From Pseudaminobacter sp040045035 (lineage in GTDB: Bacteria; Pseudomonadota; Alphaproteobacteria; Rhizobiales; Rhizobiaceae): a DNA stretch of 64,000 nucleotides. Each line of letters starts with the position of its first letter. Positions within the stretch are counted from its first letter, which is position 1. Location: assembly GCF_040045035.1 (NCBI RefSeq), contig NZ_JBDZDS010000013.1, forward strand, positions 50,488 to 114,487. Reading direction: 5' to 3'. The notes under the pieces are model-generated. The model saw only the letters and a program-made list of their open reading frames with translations. It made no database searches and was not told the DNA's origin. Positions 16,579 through 24,528 of the stretch are shown in pieces. A program made the position numbers and the translations under genes.

Positions 16579-17513
16579 TCGGCCGGCTGCGTCCGAAGCG
16601 CATTGAGCACGGCAGAATCCGACGCAAGATCGGCTGCCATTTTGCCTTGCCCGTCCCTCAAGGTTGCATCGGCGCCGTGTGCCATCAGCCATGTGACCAT
16701 TTCGGCATGGCCGCGCTCGGCCGCAATCATCAATGCCGAACGTCCACGGTCGTCCACGGCATGGATGCTCGCGCCGCGCGCCACAAGCAGTTCTGCCGTT
16801 GCAAGACCGTCAGGCGCGGCAACGATATTCGGGTAGCCGGCGGCCCACATCAATGCCGTCAGCTTGTGTGCATACTCCCTATTCACGTCAGCGCCGGCAT
16901 CGAGCAACATCCGCACGATCGGCGTCAGGCCCTTCGCCGCAGCATAGACAAGCGGACCCTTGCCGGTTCCGTCCGGCTCGTTGGGATCGGAGCCACGATC
17001 CAGCAGGACACGCACGAGCTGCTCGTCGCCGTCGAACGCGGCAGTGGCCAGCAAAGTCGATCCGCGTGGAGCCAGGCCGGCAGTTGAAGCTCCCCGTTCC
17101 AGCAGAATCTTCACCACGTCATGGCGCTGGCGCGCAATCGCAAGCGCCAAGGCTGTCGAGCCGTCCAGATTGGCATGATTGATGTCGGCCCCCCTGTCGA
17201 GGAGCAACCCGACCATCTCCTTGTGGCCGCTTTGTGCGGCGTAAAGCAGCGCCGTGTTGGACACGCGGTCGCGCGCGAACACCGAAGCGCCGCGGTCAAG
17301 GAGCTCCAGCACGATCGGCGTGCAGCCCAAGTCGGCTGCCCGAAACAGGAAACTGTTGAGGCGCGCGGGGTTAAGTTGGCTCTCGGCCTGCGCAATGCGT
17401 CCTTGCAGCCAGCCACAGGTCAGCGGATTGAAGTCGCTGCCCTGCTCTGCAGCTGAAGCAACTTGGCTGCAGGTGAGCACGCATGCGGTTGCAAGAACTA
17501 CACGACCGCGCAC
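16560..17513 (-). CDS. Exported ankyrin-repeat protein
   Basis: A 317-residue protein if started at the GTG at 17513, preceded by GGGAG at good spacing; this gives a clean signal peptide (RGRVVLATACVLTCSQVASA). An open frame continues 42 codons upstream with no good ribosome site. About seven ankyrin repeats follow, recognised by recurring TALLYAAQSGHKEMVGLLLDR-like units (NTALLYAAQ, STALALAIA, LLATAAFDG, PLVYAAAKG, TALMWAAGY, SALMIAAER). Ankyrin repeats bind proteins; no catalytic domain is visible. It is convergent with the cytochrome c gene. Exported ankyrin proteins near redox enzymes are known (AnkB with catalase), but its partner here is unknown. Confidence 0.8.
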   Translation of the reverse strand: MRGRVVLATACVLTCSQVASAAEQGSDFNPLTCGWLQGRIAQAESQLNPARLNSFLFRAADLGCTPIVLELLDRGASVFARDRVSNTALLYAAQSGHKEMVGLLLDRGADINHANLDGSTALALAIARQRHDVVKILLERGASTAGLAPRGSTLLATAAFDGDEQLVRVLLDRGSDPNEPDGTGKGPLVYAAAKGLTPIVRMLLDAGADVNREYAHKLTALMWAAGYPNIVAAPDGLATAELLVARGASIHAVDDRGRSALMIAAERGHAEMVTWLMAHGADATLRDGQGKMAADLASDSAVLNALRTQPADQSPAR

Positions 17514-17684
17514 AGAACGCTCCCATGAACTCTTGACCACCTCAAATATAGATGAAGTTGGGGGGCTTGTCCGAGCTCCTTTTCTGCGGATCGACGATTC
17601 CCATCGCCTGATCCGATAATCGTGACTGCTTCGGGTCACCTCGCGCCATCGCGCGCGTCAACCCGGATGACTGCAATGGGCCCT

Positions 17685-17861
17685 TCACTCGTCCTCAATC
17701 CCGCCACCTGCCAGCCCTGACAGAAGGTCGCCTGCGAGCAACTTTTCCCTCGAGAGCAACCCGGCATCCTCGAGCGCCTCGAAATCCGGCAGGTCGCGCA
17801 GCGTCTCGAGCCCGAACTGGGACAGGAAGGTTTTCGTCGTCACATAAGTGTAGGGTGCGCC
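17685..17861 (-). pseudogene. scpB: scpB 3' fragment (chromosome segregation/condensation protein B)
   Basis: The last 58 codons of a ScpB-like gene: GAPYTYVTTKTFLSQFGLE, then LRDLPDFEALEDAGLL and SREKLLAGD are typical of the rhizobial ScpB C-terminus. Nothing ScpB-like continues upstream of 17861: the N-terminal winged-helix domains are missing. ScpB with ScpA and SMC condenses chromosomes, so an essential single copy would not be broken. This is therefore a stranded duplicate, consistent with an accessory or rearranged region next to an IS6 element. Confidence 0.7.
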
Positions 17862-18171
17862 CCAATACGTCGATACCGTTGGACCTAAGCCTATGCTCAA
17901 GCCTGTGCTTGAGCTTTCTGTTTATGCCAACTGTCCGGTCGACATGGGGGCACTTCATCATGCACTGTGTCTATGCCGCGAGTACCGACGCCTGGTTTGT
18001 GTAACAAGCCCCTAGTTATTCCTGCGCGGCCGCTATTTCGCCCGATAAGGCCGGCGTTGCTGTTCACGGCCTGCTTCTCTAAAGAACTGTTCCGCTTTGA
18101 GTGGCCCGAGTCGGAGGTGATGTGATGCAACCGCGGCGGCACCACCCATCTTTACTCCATGTAACGAAGAT
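17862..18171. other. Spacer between scpB fragment and IS6 element
   Basis: No gene is supported in these 310 bases. An inverted repeat GCTCAAGC-CTGT-GCTTGAGC with 8-bp arms lies at 17895-17914, immediately beyond the break in the scpB fragment. It could be a recombination scar or a small hairpin. The rest is featureless. Confidence 0.45.
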
Positions 18172-18993
18172 GGCTGTGTCGCAAACTCGCAATAGCGACG
18201 CGATCGGGCTGCACCCTTGGGGCTCAGGCAGCTAGGATGGCGAACTGCTCGGCGAGTGATGGTGCGGGATCGTAGGCGTACCTCGCCTGTCGTTTGCGCA
18301 TCATGTGAACCATCTCGATGCCCGACAGGATGGATGCAGCGCATGCGGTCGATTTGAAGCCGAGCATGGATCGAACCCGACGCTTGATGCGCCGATGGTC
18401 CTGTTCGATGCGGTTGTTGAGGTACTGGCTCTGCCGGATGCGGATCGGTTTCACCTGTCGTTGTGATCGATGGCGAAGCCTGCTTTCACCATCGCAGGCA
18501 ATGATTGCCTCCTTGTTCGTCTGGCTTCCGTCGATCACGATGCGACCCGGTCGGCCATGATGCTGTAGAGCCTTACGAAGAAAGCGCTTGGCGGCCAGAA
18601 GATCGCGGTTCTCGCTGAAGAAGAATTCGACAGTGTCACCGACACTGTCGATGGCGCGGTAGAGGTACATCCATCGACCGCGCACTCGCACATAGGTCTC
18701 ATCAACATGCCACTTGCCGGTGACGGAACGCTTCCGTCTGTTGAATCTCTCAAGCAGCGGCGGCGAGAAGCGCATGACCCAGCGGTGGATCGTGGAATGG
18801 TCGACACAGATACCGCGCTCGGTCATCATTTCTTCCAGATCACGCAGGCTGAGATTGTACGCCAGATACCAGCGCACACACAGCAGGATCACCGAACGAT
18901 CGAAATGGCGGCCTGAAAACATGGAACGCTCCGGGTCACAAGGAGCGGCAATCATGCATCAGCTTTCGTTGATGCTGAGTTTGCGACACAACC
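18172..18993 (-). mobile_element. IS6-family insertion sequence, apparently intact
   Basis: An 822-bp element bounded by inverted repeats GGCTGTGTCGCAAACTC (18172) and, read on the minus strand, GGTTGTGTCGCAAACTC (from 18993), 16 of 17 identical. It holds one transposase gene on the minus strand. The 8 bases on each side (ACGAAGAT and TTTCGGAC) do not match, so there is no target duplication, as often happens when IS6 elements rearrange DNA through cointegrates. Confidence 0.88.
18224..18922 (-). CDS. IS6-family DDE transposase
   Basis: A 232-residue transposase; the ATG at 18922 with GGAG ahead is chosen over one 33 bases upstream. It has an N-terminal helix-turn-helix (LSLRDLEEMMTERGICVDHS). 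The DDE triad is in HVDETYVRVRG, VIDGSQTNKEA and NRIEQDHRRIKRR. Length and motifs are standard for IS6 (IS26-like). It appears functional, with no frameshift or stop. The truncated copy at 2659 is a relative. Confidence 0.92.
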   Translation of the reverse strand: MFSGRHFDRSVILLCVRWYLAYNLSLRDLEEMMTERGICVDHSTIHRWVMRFSPPLLERFNRRKRSVTGKWHVDETYVRVRGRWMYLYRAIDSVGDTVEFFFSENRDLLAAKRFLRKALQHHGRPGRIVIDGSQTNKEAIIACDGESRLRHRSQRQVKPIRIRQSQYLNNRIEQDHRRIKRRVRSMLGFKSTACAASILSGIEMVHMMRKRQARYAYDPAPSLAEQFAILAA

Positions 18994-19162
18994 TTTCGGA
19001 CTACGCGGAAATTGCCGCCTTCGAGGGGCCGATTCCGAAGCCGTCGGCCGCGCGGAGAACTGGCGAACTGGCGAACATGAACCAACTAGGGCAACATAAC
19101 AGTATGCTTCCGAGTGCATGTCCGGCGCAGGGGTCCGCGCCGAACATGGCTGTTGCACCAGA

Positions 19163-20617
19163 TCAGATGTGGTTGTGGCCCATGCGGGCAAACCGGGCGG
19201 GATCGGACCTTTCCAGCCGCCGCGCCAGCAGATAACCAACCACGGCCGCGGCTGGGATCAGCGACGGCAGAATGATGCCGAGTGCGCCGCCGGTAGTGTC
19301 GGTCAGGTCGCCAAAGTTCATGAATATATAGACGAACAGTGCCGCCATGATCACTCCCGAAACTAGGGGCAGGATCAGCGTCGACAGCGGCGAACCCGCC
19401 ACCCCGTGTCGACGAAAGAAGACGATCACCGAAACCGAAGTGACGGTCATCATGCCGAGCACGCCGAGCGTGCCGACCTGGCTTATCCAAGTGAACATGT
19501 TCAGCACCGGATCGAGCCCCAGACCCGCAAAGAATGCGAGGACGATAAGCGCGCCGATTGTCTGAACCACGGAGCCGATATGCGGGCTCTGGTGGGCGTC
19601 ATGCGTGCGGCCGAAGGCGGCAGGCAGCAGCCCTTCGCGCCCGGCGACATAGCTGTAGCGCGCAATGTAGTTGTGGAAGGCCGAAAGGGCAGCGAACAGG
19701 CTGGACACCAGTAGGATGCCCGCGATCGCCGGCACCGGGCCACCGACATACTCGCCGGCAAGGTCGAAGAAGAAGTTCGACGGGTCGGGCAGGCCCTGGA
19801 TCGTCGGCACCAGCTTGTCGGCGCCCACGCCCACGATCATCAGCCAGGTCGTGAAAACGAAGAAGATGCCGATCATCAGCACCGAGAGAAAGGTGGCGCG
19901 GGGAATGGTCTTTTCCGGCTCGCGTGCCTCTTCAGCATAGATCGTCGTCGCCTCGAAGCCGATGAAGCAGCCCAGGCAGAACAGAATTGCCGCCGTCAGC
20001 GAGCCCGAGAAGATGGCGTTCGTGTCGAAGAGATTGAACGACAGGCCGCTGGCACCGCCCTTGCCGAGAATGGCGAAGTCGACGATCAGCACGACCAGAT
20101 ATTCCAGTGCCACCACGAAGACGAGCACCTTGGCCGACAGATCCACCTGCCGGTAGCCGAGGAAGCCGACCAGCGCTATGGCCATCAGGCTCCATCCCCA
20201 CCAGGGTAGCGCCAGGCCGAAATCAGCGAAGACGCCGGACGCAATGCCGCCGAAAAGGCCGATCAGGCCGAACTGCATGGCGTTGTAGGCGACCAGCGCC
20301 GTGATCGCTACCGCGCCGGCAGCACGACCGCCCAAGCCGCGGGCGGCATAGGCGTAGAAGGCCCCCGCATTGGTGACGTGCCGCGACATCGCGACATAGC
20401 CGACCGCGAAAGCCAGCATGACGAGGGTCACGAAAATGAACGTGGCCGGAATGCCGGCCCCATTACCCAGCATGAAGGCCAGTGGCATCGCGCCCGCCAC
20501 GCCCGTCAGCGGCGCCGCGGCCGAGATCACCATGAATGTCACGGCGATCAGGCCAAGCGAATTCTTGCGGAGCTGGTTTGTACCAACCCCCGCTCCTACT
20601 CCCGTTATGTCTGTCAT
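19163..20617 (-). CDS. APC-superfamily amino acid/amine permease
   Basis: A 484-residue inner-membrane transporter with about 12 hydrophobic segments. The APC hallmark is in the first helices (VISAAAPLTGVAGAMPLAF), and the sixth-helix region reads FIGFEATTIYAEEAREPEKT. It is the last gene of the TetR-controlled operon, 75 bases after the flavin reductase gene. It is clearly paralogous to the permease at 32734-34185: both begin with a TNQLRKN..G stretch and share most motifs. The substrate is unknown; an amino acid, amine or heterocycle precursor taken up for the adjacent enzymes is the natural inference. Confidence 0.88.
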   Translation of the reverse strand: MTDITGVGAGVGTNQLRKNSLGLIAVTFMVISAAAPLTGVAGAMPLAFMLGNGAGIPATFIFVTLVMLAFAVGYVAMSRHVTNAGAFYAYAARGLGGRAAGAVAITALVAYNAMQFGLIGLFGGIASGVFADFGLALPWWGWSLMAIALVGFLGYRQVDLSAKVLVFVVALEYLVVLIVDFAILGKGGASGLSFNLFDTNAIFSGSLTAAILFCLGCFIGFEATTIYAEEAREPEKTIPRATFLSVLMIGIFFVFTTWLMIVGVGADKLVPTIQGLPDPSNFFFDLAGEYVGGPVPAIAGILLVSSLFAALSAFHNYIARYSYVAGREGLLPAAFGRTHDAHQSPHIGSVVQTIGALIVLAFFAGLGLDPVLNMFTWISQVGTLGVLGMMTVTSVSVIVFFRRHGVAGSPLSTLILPLVSGVIMAALFVYIFMNFGDLTDTTGGALGIILPSLIPAAAVVGYLLARRLERSDPARFARMGHNHI

Positions 20618-20692
20618 AGTTGTCGTTCCTCTCTCTTTGAATTCTTGGCGCCGGTCTTGCCGCCGACTGCCCGTGATGTATTTGAAAGCTCC

Positions 20693-21208
20693 TCAGTTGC
20701 CCGGAGGCAGTTGCACGGCGCGCCGATAGGTGCGCTGGCCATAGAGCAGTGCCGCCGGGCTTTCCGAAAGCCGGACGGACGTGACGCGTCCAACGATGAT
20801 GTGATGGGTCTCCCACAGAAGCGACGTCGCCACGCGGCACTCGAACGCCGCGGTCGCTCCGTCGATCATCGGCTGGCCCAGCGGGCTCGGCACCCAGGCC
20901 GCCCGGTCGAAACGGGCTGCATGCTCGCCTGCCCCGATACGGCCGGCAAAGAGGTCCGATACGTCCTGCTGGTCCTCCTGCAGAAGGTTCGCGCAGAACG
21001 CCCGGTTCTTCAGTATGGCCGGCGCTGCCGGGCTGAGCTGATGGATGCAGGCCAGAAGCGAGGGCTGGTCACCATCGGCCGAAACCGAGGTGAGCGAGCT
21101 GATGGTCACCCCGTAGCGGCCAGCCTCGCCATCGGTCGTGGCGACCGCGACGAAGGTAGCGGCTCGGCTCATGCCTTCCAGAAAACGGGCGCGCAGGTCT
21201 GCATCCAT
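20693..21208 (-). CDS. Flavin reductase-like FMN-binding protein (HpaC-type)
   Basis: A 171-residue split-barrel flavin reductase. It has the N-terminal GVTISSLTSVSADGDQPSLL strand-loop, FCANLLQEDQQDVSDLFAG, and a C-terminal HHIIVGRVTSVRL with a Tyr-Arg-rich end. The family reduces FMN or FAD with NAD(P)H and supplies a two-component monooxygenase. The operon's only monooxygenase candidate is the acyl-CoA-dehydrogenase-fold protein at 24529. It starts 6 bases after the glutamine-synthetase-like gene. It resembles the HpaC protein at 30655 but is clearly distinct. Confidence 0.86.
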   Translation of the reverse strand: MDADLRARFLEGMSRAATFVAVATTDGEAGRYGVTISSLTSVSADGDQPSLLACIHQLSPAAPAILKNRAFCANLLQEDQQDVSDLFAGRIGAGEHAARFDRAAWVPSPLGQPMIDGATAAFECRVATSLLWETHHIIVGRVTSVRLSESPAALLYGQRTYRRAVQLPPGN

Positions 21209-21214
21209 CTTGGT

Positions 21215-22555
21215 TCACCCCAGATCGAAGAAGCGTTCCAGTTCCACGTCGGGAACCTTGCGGCGGAATTCGTTGTGCTGGCTTTCGCGGGTGGAAGTGA
21301 AGGCCTCGACGAAGCGCGGCCCGAACCAGTCCTTCGCGAAATCCGATTGGCGCAGCCGGTCGATCGCTTCGGGCATGGAGCGCGCGAAGTCGCGAGGCGC
21401 CTCCTGCGTGTATCCGTTGCCGATGGTCTCTGGCTCGGGTTCGATCTGTTCCAGAATGCCGGCCACGCCTGCCGCCACCGTGGCGGCGACCGTAAGGTAG
21501 GGGTTGGTGTCCGCGCCCGGCAGCCGGTTTTCTACGCGCAGCGAGCCGGCATCGTGGCCGACGATGCGGAAGCAGGTCGTGCGATTCTCAAAACCCCAGG
21601 TCAGGCCGGGAGGCGCGAATGTTCCCGGCGCGAAGCGGCGGTAGGAATTGACCGTCGGTTGGAAGAGGAGCGTAAGGTCGCCGATATAGGTCTGCAGGCC
21701 GCCAATGAAGTGGCGGAAGGTCTGCGACACGCCGTTCTTCTGCGAGGAGTCGTAGAAGACTGACCTGCCCTCGCGGTCCTTCAACGAGACATGGACATGG
21801 ATCGACTGGCTGTCTGCCGCCTCGGTCCAGCGCGGCATGAAGGTGACGCACTTGCCCTGCCTCTGCGCTAGAGCGCGCAGAAAATTCTTCAGGAGCACCA
21901 GTTGGTCGGCGGGCTCCAGTCCCTCCCCGGCTACGATACAGGCTTCGAGGAAGCCGCCGCCGATCTCCTCATGCATCTTGGCGAGGTCGATGCGCAGCGG
22001 CTCGCACATTGCGGCAACTGCCTCGTACCATTCCGTCTGCTCGACCTGATAGAGTACCAGGTCGTGGCTGTTGTGCTGCGTCGCGGTCTTGAGGTTGCGA
22101 TAGCCCTTGGCGCGCGCGCTTTCCGGCGTCTCGTCGAACAGCGTGTACTCGAGCTCCATGCCGTAGCGCGGCAGGTATCCGGCCTTCGCCACGCGGTCGA
22201 GCACGCGCTTGAGGATGGACCGCGGGCAGAGTTCAGCCGTATCGCCGGAATAGTTGGAGAGCACCAGAAGGTCGTGCCCGGGCTTCGACCACGGCAGGCG
22301 ACGAATGGTGGCCGGGTCGACGACCAGCGGGTCGTCGTGGAAGTCGGAGCTGCCGTCGGAGACGCCCGGGATCGTCTGCACCACGTCGGTCGGGTCCAGC
22401 GCCAGGGTCACCGGCGACATGCCCATGCCGCTTTTCGCGATCCCTTTCAGGCTGCCCACGGAAACCATCTGCCCGCGCAGAAGCCCGTTGGTGTCGGTCA
22501 TCGCAACCGTGGCAAATCGGCTGGCCGGATCGGCCAGGTAGTCGTCAATCGTCAT
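21215..22555 (-). CDS. Glutamine synthetase-like gamma-glutamyl ligase
   Basis: A 446-residue member of the glutamine synthetase superfamily, of PuuA/GS-III-like type. Metal and substrate residues can be matched: Glu in GMELEYTLFD, HVHVSLKD, the NSYRRFAPGTFAP loop, RTTCFRIVG and ENRLPGADTNPYL. Known relatives ATP-dependently join glutamate to ammonia or to amines (putrescine in PuuA, isopropylamine, anilines). The catabolic operon, not nitrogen-control genes, surrounds it, so ligation of glutamate to an amine substrate is more likely than ammonia assimilation (inference). Its start lies inside the end of the tetR gene (11-base overlap), so translation is coupled. Confidence 0.86.
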   Translation of the reverse strand: MTIDDYLADPASRFATVAMTDTNGLLRGQMVSVGSLKGIAKSGMGMSPVTLALDPTDVVQTIPGVSDGSSDFHDDPLVVDPATIRRLPWSKPGHDLLVLSNYSGDTAELCPRSILKRVLDRVAKAGYLPRYGMELEYTLFDETPESARAKGYRNLKTATQHNSHDLVLYQVEQTEWYEAVAAMCEPLRIDLAKMHEEIGGGFLEACIVAGEGLEPADQLVLLKNFLRALAQRQGKCVTFMPRWTEAADSQSIHVHVSLKDREGRSVFYDSSQKNGVSQTFRHFIGGLQTYIGDLTLLFQPTVNSYRRFAPGTFAPPGLTWGFENRTTCFRIVGHDAGSLRVENRLPGADTNPYLTVAATVAAGVAGILEQIEPEPETIGNGYTQEAPRDFARSMPEAIDRLRQSDFAKDWFGPRFVEAFTSTRESQHNEFRRKVPDVELERFFDLG

Positions 22556-23234
22556 GTTCCACCTGCTGAAGGGAGTGGGCGCTTATCAGCGCCTCTAGTT
22601 TGGCCAGATCCTCCTCTGGCCGGGTCGAATAGGCTTTTAGGAATACCCTGAGCCCGTTGTTCAGATATCGCGCCACCTCCGCTCGGCTGGGGAGGTGGTC
22701 GGGCATGTAGAGGGCCTGGGTTCGCGGTGCCGAAAGGATCAGGCCCCAAAGGTCCTGGGCGGCCAGTTCCGCGTCCTCGAAGGCGAGCTGTCCCGCGGCC
22801 CTGCGGCCCTCCAGATAATCCATGATCCCGCGCAGAAGGCGGTCGGGACCGGATTCCTGATAGGCGCGGCCGATCTCGGGGAAACGCTGCACTTCGCCGA
22901 TGATCAGGCGCGCAAGCGAAAGGAGGTCGGGGCGCATCACCGTGTCGGCATAGTCCCAGGCAAAGCCGTGTAGGTCGGCCACAATGCCCTTGCCGGAGGG
23001 GTGCTGGAAGAACTCCAGCATCTGGTCGCGCTCGCCTAGCATCATGGCCGAGAAGAGCGCCTCCTTGGACGCAAAATACTGGTAGAGCGTCGGCTTCGAC
23101 AGGCCCGCCTCGATGGCGACGGCATCCATCGTCGCGCCGGAATAGCCGGTCTCGGAAAAGACCTTCAGCGCAGCCTCCAGAATACGCCGCTCGCGTTCAA
23201 TTCGGTTCTGCTGGCGGCGCGGAAGAGCGGTCAT
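22545..23234 (-). CDS. TetR-family repressor of the operon
   Basis: A 229-residue regulator. The N-terminal helix-turn-helix is in residues about 10-60 (ERRILEAALKVFSETGYSGA, then GLSKPTLYQYFASKEALFSAM). A helical ligand domain follows, resembling the C-terminal domain of AefR-like TetR proteins. It is embedded in the operon, overlapping the upstream hydrolase gene by 4 bases and the downstream ligase by 11. A perfect 18-base dyad over the -10 of the operon promoter (26954-26971) is the obvious operator, implying autoregulation with a pathway compound as inducer. Confidence 0.88.
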   Translation of the reverse strand: MTALPRRQQNRIERERRILEAALKVFSETGYSGATMDAVAIEAGLSKPTLYQYFASKEALFSAMMLGERDQMLEFFQHPSGKGIVADLHGFAWDYADTVMRPDLLSLARLIIGEVQRFPEIGRAYQESGPDRLLRGIMDYLEGRRAAGQLAFEDAELAAQDLWGLILSAPRTQALYMPDHLPSRAEVARYLNNGLRVFLKAYSTRPEEDLAKLEALISAHSLQQVEHDD

Positions 23235-24523
23235 TTCGGCAGCTTTCTCAGGAAATCCAACAAGATACGGCTATAGGCTTCGGGCTGCTCGACATTGCAG
23301 ACGTGGCCGGCATCCGCGATGGTTTCGTAGCGAACGTCTGCCATCGGGGCCTGAGCCAATATACGGCCCGCGACGCCCCGGATCTCGACCGGCGATGCCA
23401 GCCGGTCGTGCTCGCCCGTCATCATCAGCACCGGCATGGTCAGGCGGGAAAAGTCGAACCGCTCGGGCGGGTTGGTGAAGCAGACCAGCGCATCGCGATA
23501 GGTCTGGGCCGGGATCGCGGCCATGGAGTCGAAGAGCTGCGCCTTCACCTCGTCCGAGGCATTCGGTCCCGCCAGCACCTTCACCACCGCCGGCGCGAAA
23601 TCCGCCGGTGTCTGACCGGCATCGAGCGGCACTTCGCGACTGACGCGGAAGGCTTCGCGCTCCACAGGCCCAGCCTCCGACATGCCGGTGCAGCCACCAG
23701 ACAGGACGAGCCCCGCCAGTAGTTCGGGGTGGCGCATGGCAAAGGAGGCGGCGATCCAGGACCCGTAGGACAGGCCCACCAGAACCAGCTTGTCGGCACC
23801 AAGCTGCTCGCGGATACGCAGGATATCGGCGCAGTAATCGTCAATTGTGGATTGGTTCGCGCCTAGTGTGCTGCCGCCGTATCCTCGCAGATCGAGCGCG
23901 GCTGCGCGCATCACGTTGCCGGCGGCGGCCAGTTGCGGCCGCCAGTTCCAGCGCGCTCCGCCGATGCCGTGCAGGAACAGGCAAAGCGGCCCATCTTTCG
24001 CTGGTGTTACGGTCAGGGACAACCGTGGCAGTTCGCCGAAGCTGAAATCCTCTGTGGCCACAGGCTCGGGCGGCCCTTCTTGGACGGTCGCAGCGCCACG
24101 TGGCGCAAGCTCCGAAAGCGCCGCGATGCCGGCCTCGAAGATAGGCCTGGTGCCCGCGCAGACTACTGCCGCTCGCGCCGCATCCGGCGCCTCCACGGTG
24201 GCGGTCCATTCGATGCCGCTGCCGCCGCCCTCGGCCGCGGAGACGATCATGCGGGCGTCATAGCGCTCGACGCCGGCAATGCCTTCGAGATGGGTGTAGC
24301 CAAGCGACCGGTCGCTGTCGCTGAACCAGGTGAGCTGCTCGCGGTAAAGCGTGTCTTCGCCGTGGACGGTGAAGGCGCGGATCAGCGATCCGCGCGCATC
24401 GCGTTCCTCGCGGATCGCGGCGATCCCCGGATGCCAGTGCCCGCAAAAATCGCCGGCAACTGCCCAGACCGCCTCGGGAGAGGCCGGGCAATGGCCAATG
24501 ACCTGGACTTGGTCGCGCGGCAT
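23231..24523 (-). CDS. SRPBCC-domain / alpha/beta-hydrolase fusion protein
   Basis: A 430-residue two-domain protein. Residues 1-140 are a SRPBCC (START/Bet v1-like) domain of the polyketide cyclase/MxaD kind: CPASPEAVWAVAGDF at the start and ending in the long helix GTRPIFEAGIAALSEL. Residues 165-430 are an alpha/beta-hydrolase with oxyanion LHGIGG (His185), nucleophile Ser252 in GLSYGSW, Asp373 in GEHDRLAS and His407 in DAGHVCN. The hydrolase part resembles enol-lactone hydrolases and the NicD deformylase group. With a ring-cleaving dioxygenase in the operon, hydrolysis of the ring-opened product is the likely role (inference). No in-frame stop or restart separates the domains. Confidence 0.85.
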   Translation of the reverse strand: MPRDQVQVIGHCPASPEAVWAVAGDFCGHWHPGIAAIREERDARGSLIRAFTVHGEDTLYREQLTWFSDSDRSLGYTHLEGIAGVERYDARMIVSAAEGGGSGIEWTATVEAPDAARAAVVCAGTRPIFEAGIAALSELAPRGAATVQEGPPEPVATEDFSFGELPRLSLTVTPAKDGPLCLFLHGIGGARWNWRPQLAAAGNVMRAAALDLRGYGGSTLGANQSTIDDYCADILRIREQLGADKLVLVGLSYGSWIAASFAMRHPELLAGLVLSGGCTGMSEAGPVEREAFRVSREVPLDAGQTPADFAPAVVKVLAGPNASDEVKAQLFDSMAAIPAQTYRDALVCFTNPPERFDFSRLTMPVLMMTGEHDRLASPVEIRGVAGRILAQAPMADVRYETIADAGHVCNVEQPEAYSRILLDFLRKLPK

Positions 24524-24528
24524 GGAAG

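Noticed and set aside
21215..22555. Housekeeping glutamine synthetase
   Set aside because: It sits inside a catabolic operon and overlaps tetR, with no nitrogen-regulation genes; motifs fit the PuuA-like ligase group better.
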